A stretch of 64,000 nt of DNA, taken from NCBI RefSeq assembly GCF_038005985.1, contig NZ_JBBOUI010000001.1, forward strand, positions 3,120,001 to 3,184,000, written 5' to 3'. Below the pieces are notes generated by a model that saw only the letters and a list, made by a program, of their open reading frames with translations, was not told the origin of the DNA and did not search any database. Positions 56,317 through 64,000 of this stretch are shown here, piece after piece. The first letter of the stretch is position 1. Each line of letters opens with the position of its first letter. The translations under genes were made by a program, and so were the position numbers. This DNA comes from Solibacillus sp. FSL R7-0682 (GTDB taxonomy: Bacteria; Bacillota; Bacilli; Bacillales_A; Planococcaceae).

Positions 56317-57015
56317 ATGAAAAGAAAATCTATAACAATGATCAGCTCACTATTGTTAATAACTGCAATGTTAGCAGCATGTAATACGGAAACTGAGGAA
56401 TCGTTAAATTCCGAAGCAAATACGCAACAGCAAACTGAAAATGAGCAAAATAATGAAACTGATACTAATACGGATTCATCTACTATTGAAAAGCCAGAAG
56501 AAGAAACTACCGAACAAACACAACCAGTTACAAAAGATGAACCAAAGCAAGAGACCCTTACGTATATTTCTAATGAAAAGCAATTTACAGAAGATGTAAT
56601 CACGTCAACTAGTAAAGAATTAGGTTATTCAATCAAGCATTTAGAAAATTACACGCTTGAATCTGAAGAGCCAGGCGTTGATCACTTATTTTACAACGAA
56701 GATAATACGTTTTCGATGCAAATTCGTGTAAATAACACTGTTGATGCAAGCTTCGATAATGTTAAAACTTCAACTACTGAAACGATTGCTGCAATTGCTC
56801 CAGAAGGGAAATATACTGAGCTTGATTTAACTGCAGTTAAAGAGCAATACGGGGATATTAAGAACATAGTAGGCTACGAGGCGTTAATCGACACAGAGGA
56901 AGTTGTAATGGTTACATTCGAGCGTGACAGTAAGATTGTTACATTAACAATTTACGACACACCTAAAGCCGATTTAACAGATGCTTTCTTACAAATGGGC
57001 TTAACAATTAAATAA
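56317..57015 (+). CDS. Lipoprotein with acidic linker and C-terminal domain
   Basis: A 232-residue exported lipoprotein: signal peptide with lipobox LAAC (Cys22), then a very acidic, Glu/Thr/Gln/Asn-rich linker (about 23-82), then a folded domain (about 85-232) with alternating beta strands and helices. It is acidic overall. I recognise no family. The ATG follows AAAGGAGG, 64 bases after the CPBP gene, so the two may share a transcript. It ends in a strong terminator shared with marR. Confidence 0.8.
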   Translation: MKRKSITMISSLLLITAMLAACNTETEESLNSEANTQQQTENEQNNETDTNTDSSTIEKPEEETTEQTQPVTKDEPKQETLTYISNEKQFTEDVITSTSKELGYSIKHLENYTLESEEPGVDHLFYNEDNTFSMQIRVNNTVDASFDNVKTSTTETIAAIAPEGKYTELDLTAVKEQYGDIKNIVGYEALIDTEEVVMVTFERDSKIVTLTIYDTPKADLTDAFLQMGLTIK

Positions 57016-57027
57016 TTGTATACAAAG

Positions 57028-57065
57028 ATGCCTACTCGCCCAATTGATCGAGTAGGCATTTTTAT
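57028..57065. terminator. Bidirectional terminator between the lipoprotein and marR genes
   Basis: A perfect stem ATGCCTACTCG / CGAGTAGGCAT around a 10-base loop, followed by TTTTTATTTTAT, with A-rich flank on the other side. Confidence 0.92.
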
Positions 57066-57069
57066 TTTA

Positions 57070-57516
57070 TCAATAGGACAAATCTTTAATCGATAACCCA
57101 AGCTTTTTTAACAATTCAATCGCTACTTGCTTTTCCTCTACAGAAAGTGCACTTAGTAACTCATGTAGCTGTTCTTCATGTTCTGGGAATAGATTGCTCA
57201 TAAATTGTGCACCTGCATCTGTTATTTCTGCATATGTTACGCGACGATCCTTTGGACAGGAAATCCGTGCTAAAAATCCACGTTTTTCTAATTTATCAAC
57301 AACATACGTAATGGAACCACTCGCTAATAATATTTTATTACCTATTTGCTGTAACGGTTGGCGCCCTTTATGATATAAAAGCTCTAACACAGCAAATTCA
57401 GTAGGATTTACACCATGTTTTTGAATAAACTGATTGGTTGCTTCATTGATTGCTTTATGTGCACGTGATAATACTATAAATAATTTCAAAGATTGCTTTA
57501 CTTCATCTGAAGCCAT
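57070..57516 (-). CDS. MarR-family transcriptional regulator
   Basis: A 148-residue winged-helix regulator. The wing and recognition region is VDKLEKRGFLARISCPKDRRVTYAEIT; flanking helices form the dimer. Synteny suggests B. subtilis ykvE, a MarR gene beside kinD, but I do not assign the symbol. The ATG follows GATGAAATAGAGGATG; the promoter 57551-57580 is among the strongest in the window. Targets are unknown; many MarR proteins repress neighbouring efflux or stress genes. Confidence 0.9.
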   Translation of the reverse strand: MASDEVKQSLKLFIVLSRAHKAINEATNQFIQKHGVNPTEFAVLELLYHKGRQPLQQIGNKILLASGSITYVVDKLEKRGFLARISCPKDRRVTYAEITDAGAQFMSNLFPEHEEQLHELLSALSVEEKQVAIELLKKLGLSIKDLSY

Positions 57517-57550
57517 AAAATAATCATCCTCTATTTCATCTTATAAACAT

Positions 57551-57580
57551 ATTATAGCGATGAAAAGAAAGCTTTGTCAA
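57551..57580 (-). promoter_or_regulatory. Sigma-A promoter of the marR gene
   Basis: On the minus strand a perfect TTGACA and TATAAT are 18 bases apart, about 35 bases before the start. Confidence 0.7.
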
Positions 57581-57590
57581 AACGCCAGTA

Positions 57591-59057
57591 TTATAGGAAT
57601 GTAACTTTAGATTCAATGCTTCGATAATGGTTATGGTTCTCTATTTCTCCCAGTCCTCCAATGTGCGTATTCGCAAATTCAAAGTCGATGGTAAACTTTG
57701 TCCCTTTTCCTTTTTCACTTTCAATATGAATTGTTCCATTATGTTCATTGACTATCGACTGAACGAGCATAAGCCCTAATCCTGTCCCAGATTCTTTCGT
57801 AGAATAAAATGGATTAAATACAGACTCCACCATTGTTTTATCCATCCCTCTACCTTGATCAGTTATCGATATTTGGATGCAATTTTTTTCTTTTACTTGC
57901 AATTGTACTGTAATATAATTAGCACTGTCATTGGATTCTAGCGCATTTTTCAATAAATTAATGATTAATTGTTTAAGTCGATTTTCATTTCCGTATAATA
58001 AATATGATTCGTTTTCTTCATGCTCAAAGACAACGATTGAATTAGAGAGTACGACTTTTGGCTGCATTAATTCAATCACTTGCTCTGTAAGTACCTGCAA
58101 GTTTACATAAGTCCATTCTTTCTTTTTCGGCTTTGAAAAATTCAATAAATCAACTAGTAACTCATCTATCCTTTGCAGTTCTGTTTCTACAATATGAAAA
58201 TATGGATGCTCTTTTTCCGAAGAGTTACTTTTTATCATTTGAATAAATCCTTGTATAGAAGTCATTGGATTTCGTATTTCATGTGCTATTGTCGCAACAT
58301 TTTGTCCTAATAACGAAAGGGTTTGTTGATGTTCTATTTTTTCTTTTAAAAGCACCGTTTCAGTATAATCAATGATTGTTGTAATTAAGATTCCTAATGC
58401 TTCATCAATCTTACTTATAAAATTTAAGTATATTGCATTCCCAATCGAGTCTATTTTTTTCACAATGAAATTTGATAGCTGATTGTTAGCTATTTTTTTG
58501 TAATAATCCGGGATTAAGGAAGAATCAAAGCTACACTCTTCAAACAAACAATCATAACTTCTTTTTTCTATTTGCCAATATTCGCGATTTATTAATTGAA
58601 GGGCTTTTGAGTTAGCTGAAATAATTTTGCCATTTAGTGCCGTTAATACGACACCATGGGCCATTCCATTTATTAGTTGTTCAAACGAAATCGGTTTAAT
58701 CGTATTTATCTTTGTCAATTCATATTCTTGCTTCATCAATACACGACAAAATATCATATTTTTCTCCTCAACTAAGTAACCTATTAATTTTATACTTAAT
58801 TCTTGAATTTCATCATTGTAAATCGATATAGAGCAACTTGCTGTCATTTCTTTTTCAATATTATTCATAAAGTTACGATATTCGCTTTTAGAGTTGTCCG
58901 TCACCTGCAAATAGTCCGACTTAGTGTTTGATAATTGAAGTTCTGCTGACGCTTTAGAATTCATAAATAAAATTTTTCCTGAACGATCTAAAACAATTAT
59001 AATCTCTTTCGCTTGCTGAAATAATTCTTCTAACATTCTAATAAATTGAGTTTCCAA
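57591..59057 (-). CDS. PAS-domain sensor histidine kinase, possible sporulation kinase
   Basis: A 488-residue cytosolic histidine kinase. Two PAS-like regions (about 15-110 and 125-240) are followed by HisKA with His259 (IAHEIRNPMTSIQGF) and HATPase_c with N box LLKNALESN, G1 DQGRGM and G2 GTGLGLML. No membrane helices are seen, so the signal is internal. No cognate response regulator lies nearby. Orphan PAS kinases of this kind in Bacillales (KinA, KinE) feed the sporulation phosphorelay; B. subtilis kinD (ykvD) lies in the equivalent place. The start is TTG at 59057, ten bases after GGAGGT; an ATG at 59075 overlaps that site. Confidence 0.85.
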   Translation of the reverse strand: METQFIRMLEELFQQAKEIIIVLDRSGKILFMNSKASAELQLSNTKSDYLQVTDNSKSEYRNFMNNIEKEMTASCSISIYNDEIQELSIKLIGYLVEEKNMIFCRVLMKQEYELTKINTIKPISFEQLINGMAHGVVLTALNGKIISANSKALQLINREYWQIEKRSYDCLFEECSFDSSLIPDYYKKIANNQLSNFIVKKIDSIGNAIYLNFISKIDEALGILITTIIDYTETVLLKEKIEHQQTLSLLGQNVATIAHEIRNPMTSIQGFIQMIKSNSSEKEHPYFHIVETELQRIDELLVDLLNFSKPKKKEWTYVNLQVLTEQVIELMQPKVVLSNSIVVFEHEENESYLLYGNENRLKQLIINLLKNALESNDSANYITVQLQVKEKNCIQISITDQGRGMDKTMVESVFNPFYSTKESGTGLGLMLVQSIVNEHNGTIHIESEKGKGTKFTIDFEFANTHIGGLGEIENHNHYRSIESKVTFL

Positions 59058-59127
59058 TATTAGGATTACCTCCATTATTTCATATTATTGAATTTTCCGA
59101 ATTTTTCAAACGTAGTTTAATTATTCC

Positions 59128-59156
59128 ATAATAAACCATTTTATTGAATGGGTAAA
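59128..59156 (-). promoter_or_regulatory. Candidate promoter of the histidine kinase gene
   Basis: On the minus strand TTTACC and TATTAT are 17 bases apart, about 70 bases before the TTG start. Confidence 0.45.
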
Positions 59157-59166
59157 TTATACTATA

Positions 59167-59195
59167 TTGTTTGCGTTCTCATACACTGATACAAT
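59167..59195 (+). promoter_or_regulatory. Candidate promoter of the radical SAM gene
   Basis: TTGTTT and TACAAT are 17 bases apart, 27 bases before the start codon. Confidence 0.5.
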
Positions 59196-59222
59196 AGAAT
59201 ATATGTAGAGGAGATAATAAAT

Positions 59223-60956
59223 ATGAAAATAGTTTTAAGTACATTAAATGCAAAATATATCCACACAAATTTAGCAATTCGCTATTTAAAAGCAGCTGCT
59301 TTACCAGAGTTTGATTGTGAATTAGCTGAATATACAATTAAAGATCCTGCTTTTAATATCGTTTCCGATTTATATCAAAAAAAACCGGATGTTGTCGGTT
59401 TTAGCTGCTACATTTGGAATATAAACGAAACAATTGCGGTAATTCGAATGTTAAAAACTGTTTTACCGAATGTCAAAGTCGTTTTAGGTGGTCCAGAAGT
59501 TTCGTATGATGTACATGATTGGATTCGTAAGCATACTGAAATTGATTATATTATTATGGGTGAAGGAGAAGTTTCATTTAAAGAATTACTTCGTTACTTC
59601 AACAATGATATTCCATTAGAAAAGGTACCTAGTATTTGCTATTTAGATGAAGGGAAATTAAAAATTCATCCACAGCCACCAAAAGTAGATTTACGTGAAA
59701 TTGCCTCGCCCTTCCGCTTCGAAGAGGACTTACCACATATTGGAAAGCGTATTCAATATATTGAAACAAGCCGCGGTTGTCCCTTTAGCTGTCAATTTTG
59801 TTTATCATCTATTGAAGTTGGTGTTCGCTACTTTAACCGTGAAAAAATTAAAGAGGATATTCGCTACTTAATGAATAACGGTGCAAAAACGATTAAATTC
59901 GTTGACCGTACATTTAATATTAGCCGTAGCTATGCGATGGAAATGTTTCAGTTTCTAATTGATGAGCATAAACCAGGTGTCGTCTTCCAGTTTGAAATTA
60001 CAGCTGATATTATGCGTCCTGAAGTCATCCAATTTTTAAATGATAACGCACCAAAAGGCTTATTCCGCTTTGAAATTGGTGTTCAATCGACTAATGATTT
60101 AACAAATGATTTAGTAAAACGCCGTCAAAACTTCGAAAAACTATCACGCACAGTAACGATGGTCAAAGAAGGCGGAAAAATTGATCAGCATCTAGATTTA
60201 ATAGCTGGTTTACCAGAGGAAGACTACAACTCGTTTCGTAAAACATTTAACGACGTCTTTGCTATGCGCCCTGAGGAACTACAGCTTGGCTTCTTGAAAC
60301 TATTACGAGGGACAGGCTTACGCCTAGAAGCAGAAAAATATGGTTACACATATGTAGACATTTCACCATATGAAATTTTCTCAAATAATGTATTAACATT
60401 CGATGATATCGTACGTATTAAGCATGCGGAGGATGTACTTGAAAAGTACTGGAATGCCCACCGTATGGATCATACAATCGAATATTTAGTGACGAATGTA
60501 TTCGAAACACCTTTTGATTTCTTCCAACGCTTCGGCACATATTGGGAAACAAAGGGCTGGTCTCGAATTGGTCATCAATTGGAAGACTTATTCCTTCGTC
60601 TACTAGAGTTTTTACAAACAGTTGAGCATGCAGACTTGGAAGTTATTGCAAGCTTAATGAAGTATGATTATTTATTAGCACAACAATTCCAGCCTCGAAA
60701 AATTTGGTGGAAAGACCGTTTAGCAGAGAAAGAAGTAAAAGAACTCTATAGTCGTATTAAAGAGGATGCTACAATTGTCGGTCAGCGATTTGCAAATATG
60801 GAAGTTAATGAACGCGACCTCTTTAAGCACTCGTTAATTATCCCATTCCATATAAATTTAGAGAACTACGAATTCGGTGTTCCACAAAAGCAAACCGGCT
60901 ATTTATTTACGTACTTCCGAAATGGTCAAACACCTTATTTCTACACCTTTAATTAA
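59223..60956 (+). CDS. B12-binding-type radical SAM protein (DUF4080)
   Basis: A 577-residue protein. The N-terminal domain (about 1-130) has the B12-binding fold order, but the classical DxHxxG cobalamin motif is not obvious. The radical SAM core has the [4Fe-4S] cluster motif CPFSCQFC (Cys186, Cys190, Cys193), with GGPEVSYD and GEGEVSFKEL before it. A long C-terminal region (about 375-577) fits DUF4080. Substrate and reaction are unknown; relatives methylate or rearrange unactivated carbons. The ATG follows AGAGGAG. It is a single gene with a clear promoter and terminator. Confidence 0.9.
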   Translation: MKIVLSTLNAKYIHTNLAIRYLKAAALPEFDCELAEYTIKDPAFNIVSDLYQKKPDVVGFSCYIWNINETIAVIRMLKTVLPNVKVVLGGPEVSYDVHDWIRKHTEIDYIIMGEGEVSFKELLRYFNNDIPLEKVPSICYLDEGKLKIHPQPPKVDLREIASPFRFEEDLPHIGKRIQYIETSRGCPFSCQFCLSSIEVGVRYFNREKIKEDIRYLMNNGAKTIKFVDRTFNISRSYAMEMFQFLIDEHKPGVVFQFEITADIMRPEVIQFLNDNAPKGLFRFEIGVQSTNDLTNDLVKRRQNFEKLSRTVTMVKEGGKIDQHLDLIAGLPEEDYNSFRKTFNDVFAMRPEELQLGFLKLLRGTGLRLEAEKYGYTYVDISPYEIFSNNVLTFDDIVRIKHAEDVLEKYWNAHRMDHTIEYLVTNVFETPFDFFQRFGTYWETKGWSRIGHQLEDLFLRLLEFLQTVEHADLEVIASLMKYDYLLAQQFQPRKIWWKDRLAEKEVKELYSRIKEDATIVGQRFANMEVNERDLFKHSLIIPFHINLENYEFGVPQKQTGYLFTYFRNGQTPYFYTFN

Positions 60957-61284
60957 TCTTCGAAGTACTTTTTAATAAAGAGCAGTTCTGCATTATGTAA
61001 TCAATAGAATCAAACGGTTTAAGCTCAGAATTACGAAGAGCTTAAACCGTTTTTTTGTTATAAACTATATTCAACTTTCAAATAGTAAAACCTTTGATTT
61101 TTTAACAAAATTAAAAGTAATTATATTATCTTCCAATTCCTTACTTAAGCACTTGATTCTCTTTTTTCAAACCAATATATGTATTATTTTTCTAATAAAA
61201 CTAGTAAAATCGAATTATTTTTGATAGAATTCGAGCTTGGATACAAATTCCTAATTTAACAATGGAAGGTTCGGTGTAAAAGTT
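60957..61284 (+). other. Intergenic region before the PLP decarboxylase gene
   Basis: About 330 bases. It holds the terminator at 61015-61056, then an AT-rich stretch with no clear ORF and no promoter that I can place with confidence. Confidence 0.5.
61015..61056 (+). terminator. Terminator after the radical SAM gene
   Basis: A perfect 12-base stem CGGTTTAAGCTC / GAGCTTAAACCG around an 11-base loop, followed by seven T. Confidence 0.93.
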
Positions 61285-62922
61285 ATGCAAAATGTACAGA
61301 AGTTATTTCAAAGTGAGGATGGGAATAGCATACAACGGGACGTTATCCTCCAACAGGTAGAAAAGATTTTAACTTCTTTAGACGAATTAAAAAATCCAAA
61401 CAAGACAATTCTTGGAGAGCACGTAGAAAAGTCCCCAGCTTTTTATCAAGAAATAATGGAACACAATATTGTTCCTCAAACTGGTTCCTCTCTAGATAAA
61501 GTAGTAGATAGTTTAGTTGATTTAATGAATGGACACCCATACATTACTCATAACTTTGTTTCAAACGTATTACCAATGGCAAGCATTCCAGGTGTATTAG
61601 GTCAGCTTACGGCTTCTTTATTAAATGGAAACAACTTATGGGATGTATATGGACCTGCAGCTGCAGAATGCGAAGTAAAAGTCATATCGATGATGTCTAA
61701 GCTTGTTGGATATGATTATACGAAAAGCTTTGGTTACACAACTTGGGGAGGGCAAGGAGCCGTATTCAGCGGTTTGCGCTTGGCCATTGCTAAACAATTC
61801 CCTAAAGCAAAAGAAGAAGGGATACCGAATAATTTATATTGCTTCGCTTCAGAAAACGCTCATTATAGCTTATTAAAATCGGTAGAAGCAGTAGGTATCG
61901 GTAGTAATCATCTTATTCGTGTAAAGGCAGCAAAAGATCATTCGATGGATTTACAAGACTTACAGCGCCAAATGGAAGAAGTTATTGCGAAAGGCGGTAT
62001 TCCGGTATATATTTTGGCAACTACTGGGGCAACGGACAGTTTTGCAACCGAGGACGTCTCTTTAATTAAGGAAATTGCAACGAAAATCGAGCAACAATAT
62101 GATTTAAAACCGATACATATCCATGCAGACTCTGCTTTAGGTGGCTTTTATGCATTTTTCAATGACTATGACTTTGTGAATAACCCATTGGAGTTTGACA
62201 AGGATGTACTTGAAAGTCTGCAACAAATTAAAGGGCGCATGCAACATCTTCACTTAGCAGATACTTTGTGCTTTGATTTCCAAAAGCTTGGACAAACTCC
62301 TTATTTAACTAGCCTATTTTTAGTGAAAGATGGCAGTACATTAGGGCTTCTTGATTTAGAAGATTTTGACACACCTTATGTCGGCAACCGTGGATACGGT
62401 TCATACCATACAGGCTATACACTTGAATGCTCACGTATGGGAAGCTCTATTGCAATTTATGCAGCATTAACCGCTTTCGGGAAAGAGGGCTACCAGACGC
62501 TTTTAGCGAACTATGTAAAAGTAAACTTAGCTTTCCGAAAACAGTTAGAGAAGGCAAACTTAGGGCTACAAGTAGTCAATCCTCACAATATCGGGCCAAT
62601 TACTGTATTTCGCTATTATCCAGATGGATCAACTTGGCAACAAGAACAAGCAGGCTATAAGACAGCTGCGCAAATTAATGCGATTAATAAAGTGAATAGT
62701 CAGTTATTTGAAATACTAGGTCAAAAACGATATGAAGTATTTTTTGGCGATACAACAAGGGTTTGCACGGTATTGGCTAGTGATACACAACAACTTGTAC
62801 CGATTGCAGCAGCTAAATTATTTACCATCTCACCTTATACTGAAGTACAGCATATTGAAGGAATTATGAATTCTCTAAAAGAATCGATAGCATTATTAGA
62901 AGGAAATTTTGTTCAAGTTTAA
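61285..62922 (+). CDS. Group II PLP-dependent amino acid decarboxylase
   Basis: A 545-residue PLP enzyme of the group II decarboxylase fold (glutamate, tyrosine, aspartate or aromatic amino acid decarboxylases). The PLP Lys is in DFQKLGQTPY (Lys334), the pyridine Asp in HADSALGGF (Asp282), and the stacking His in SENAHYSLLKS (His193). A longer N-terminal segment (about 1-90) precedes the usual domain. The substrate cannot be told from sequence; L-aspartate (beta-alanine for pantothenate) or 2,4-diaminobutyrate are possible. The ATG has only a weak GGTG site about ten bases upstream. It stands alone. Confidence 0.85.
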   Translation: MQNVQKLFQSEDGNSIQRDVILQQVEKILTSLDELKNPNKTILGEHVEKSPAFYQEIMEHNIVPQTGSSLDKVVDSLVDLMNGHPYITHNFVSNVLPMASIPGVLGQLTASLLNGNNLWDVYGPAAAECEVKVISMMSKLVGYDYTKSFGYTTWGGQGAVFSGLRLAIAKQFPKAKEEGIPNNLYCFASENAHYSLLKSVEAVGIGSNHLIRVKAAKDHSMDLQDLQRQMEEVIAKGGIPVYILATTGATDSFATEDVSLIKEIATKIEQQYDLKPIHIHADSALGGFYAFFNDYDFVNNPLEFDKDVLESLQQIKGRMQHLHLADTLCFDFQKLGQTPYLTSLFLVKDGSTLGLLDLEDFDTPYVGNRGYGSYHTGYTLECSRMGSSIAIYAALTAFGKEGYQTLLANYVKVNLAFRKQLEKANLGLQVVNPHNIGPITVFRYYPDGSTWQQEQAGYKTAAQINAINKVNSQLFEILGQKRYEVFFGDTTRVCTVLASDTQQLVPIAAAKLFTISPYTEVQHIEGIMNSLKESIALLEGNFVQV

Positions 62923-62991
62923 TAATTAGTTTGTCTTACACGATTTAAATTTCATTAATCGTTAATAAAATAACAGAAAATTAGTTAATAA

Positions 62992-63027
62992 GGTAGCGTG
63001 ATAAGTAAGTTAATTTATCACGCTACC
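62992..63027. terminator. Hairpin between the decarboxylase and holin genes
   Basis: A perfect 13-base stem GGTAGCGTGATAA / TTATCACGCTACC around a 10-base loop; the nearest T run lies about 11 bases further on, so termination strength is uncertain. Confidence 0.65.
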
Positions 63028-63054
63028 TACTGTAAAATATTTTTTATTTCTCTT

Positions 63055-63468
63055 CTATTTCTCCTCTTTTTTCTCATCATTATCTTCTTGTAATTTTGAA
63101 AAAGCATTCACTATAAACATCGGTACCGGTACTCCAAGCTTGCCTAAGTTTTCAACTATACTAATCCCTTCCATACCTATTAGAAATAAAATCATCGAAT
63201 TTCTCATGAAATTACCACTGTTTGTTACTAAATCTACTTGAACTGCAACAATAATCATTAAAATCATCGCTGTTTTTTTCAATAACCCTTTAAAAGTTTT
63301 ATGTGAATCGACTTCTCCATTTGAAAAAGCCACCATTACGCCTAATAAAATATCAATTGTCATAAAAATAGTTAATGACCTAATCAGCTCATCAACCCCA
63401 CCAAGTAAGTAAACCAAACCTGCACAAAAAAAACCGATAATCATTGCCCAAGGTGTATTTGTATCCAT
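63055..63468 (-). CDS. Phage-type holin (class with four helices), stand-alone
   Basis: A 137-residue membrane protein of the phage holin family of TcdE/BhlA-like size, with about four helices (about 6-24, 32-50, 66-84 and 90-108), a short internal charged loop (NGEVDSHKTFKGLLKK) and a very charged C-terminus (KLQEDNDEKKEEK). No endolysin or other phage gene lies beside it in this window. Stand-alone holins of this type occur in Clostridia and Bacillales and can export proteins. The start is ATG; a GGTGAG about 15 bases upstream is a weak ribosome site. Confidence 0.8.
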   Translation of the reverse strand: MDTNTPWAMIIGFFCAGLVYLLGGVDELIRSLTIFMTIDILLGVMVAFSNGEVDSHKTFKGLLKKTAMILMIIVAVQVDLVTNSGNFMRNSMILFLIGMEGISIVENLGKLGVPVPMFIVNAFSKLQEDNDEKKEEK

Positions 63469-63946
63469 TTATCCATTCTCACCTACCCCTTTACTTATAT
63501 GGCTTTCTAAAATAATCAAATATCCGTTCATTTTTAATATATTAATTATAGAAACAATGGCCTCTGACAAATATACAGAAAAACTATATTTTTTTTATTC
63601 ATATAGATAGATATCTATTTACACTTTTCATTAACAATTTAATAAAAAAATAAGTAAGTTACATATATAAGAAATAAAGCAATAGAGGTTGGAAATATAA
63701 ATAACTTTTCCTCGAATTGCACAAAGGTTCATTATTATTAACAAACTTTTTAACTCCAGTACTTTTCCAAACAAAACTAAATTCAGTATTAGCTAACCAT
63801 TTTCTTTAAACAATCGAAAAAATCGTAACATTACACAAATAAGTAAATATTTCCTCATGAAATTTATGCATAGATCCATCATGATTAATCAAAATAAAAA
63901 AACCTACTTCAAGGAAAGGATAAGTTCGAAAAAATATGGTGTACTT
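63469..63946. other. AT-rich intergenic region right of the holin gene
   Basis: Nearly 480 bases of very AT-rich sequence with poly-A/T tracts. I see no ORF with a ribosome site, no clear hairpin and no assignable promoter. It separates the holin gene from the partial gene at 63947. Confidence 0.5.
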
Positions 63947-64000
63947 ATGAAAAAGATAATAATTGTGGCTATTTTTTGCTTTTTTATCATTTCCAAATTC
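63947..64000 (+). CDS. Start of a secreted or membrane protein (truncated by the window)
   Basis: Eighteen codons reach the edge, starting MKKIIIVAIFCFFIIS, a basic start followed by a hydrophobic stretch, so a signal peptide or first membrane helix. No good ribosome site stands close to the ATG: AAGGAAAGGA is some 27 bases upstream. The frame is open to the end of the window. Nothing more can be said. Confidence 0.4.
   Translation, partial: MKKIIIVAIFCFFIISKF

Noticed and set aside
63055-64000. Prophage at the right end
   Set aside because: Only a single holin-like gene is present; there are no structural, integrase or lysis genes in the window.

Overview
The window is a low-GC chromosomal segment of a Gram-positive, spore-forming bacterium of the order Bacillales. 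The protein wording and a Planococcaceae-type interspersed repeat point to the Lysinibacillus/Solibacillus side of the order, but the genus is an inference. Gene order follows the Bacillus subtilis ykv-yku-pdh-yla-cta interval, read in reverse: cta, pycA, ftsW, ylaN to ylaF, yktC to yktA, speA, pdhDCBA, def, ykrA, rpoY-rnjA, ktrC, dapLH, ccpC, ykuL, fadH, cheV, ykwC, ykvS. Most of the window is therefore conserved core genome. Lineage-specific genes sit between the blocks. I see no phage, insertion sequence, CRISPR array, tRNA or rRNA.

Layout. 1-6.3 kb: caa3-type cytochrome c oxidase genes (ctaC-D-E-F, and the start of ctaG at the left edge) on the minus strand, with heme A synthase ctaA divergent; ctaB is not in its usual place between ctaA and ctaC. 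6.4-11.4 kb: pyruvate carboxylase, FtsW, YlaN. 11.5-18.2 kb: small conserved yla/ykt genes and the GTPase TypA/BipA. 18.2-20.8 kb: a nitronate monooxygenase-like flavoprotein and an Orn/Lys/Arg decarboxylase (SpeA). 20.8-27 kb: an LrgA/LrgB-type pair, probably a PftAB-like pyruvate transporter, directly downstream of the pyruvate dehydrogenase operon. 27.3-32.2 kb: peptide deformylase, a HAD phosphatase, RNA polymerase epsilon, RNase J1, a K+ channel regulator and a thioredoxin-like protein. A 23-residue cationic peptide gene with its own promoter and terminator lies at 28.8 kb and is missed by ordinary ORF calling.

32.3-36.9 kb: a polyamine uptake operon, potABCD, led by an XRE-cupin repressor with an operator-like AAACTT/AAGTTT array. 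37-39.5 kb: a VanY-type carboxypeptidase, a 241-bp nested inverted-repeat element and an MFS exporter. 39.5-43.6 kb: an ABC-2 exporter operon with a 770-residue surface protein. 43.7-48.5 kb: lysine/diaminopimelate genes dapH-dapL, CcpC, the CBS protein DarB/YkuL and FadH. 48.6-52.3 kb: polyphosphate kinase and exopolyphosphatase. 52.5-59.1 kb: CheV, a beta-hydroxyacid dehydrogenase, a Spo0E-like phosphatase, YkvS, a CPBP protein without a canonical motif-2 histidine, a lipoprotein, a MarR regulator and an orphan PAS histidine kinase. 59.2-64 kb: a radical SAM protein, a group II PLP decarboxylase, a lone phage-type holin and the start of a secreted or membrane protein.

Functional themes are pyruvate metabolism (PycA, Pdh, LrgAB), polyamine synthesis and uptake (SpeA, PotABCD), aerobic respiration (Cta) and sporulation signalling (PAS kinase, Spo0E-like protein). 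Most genes have clean intrinsic terminators, many of them shared by convergent pairs. No grand new multi-gene system is evident. The best candidates for new biology are the micro-peptide at 28.8 kb, the potR-type operator array, the nested repeat at 37.8 kb and the ABC-2 exporter with its large surface partner.
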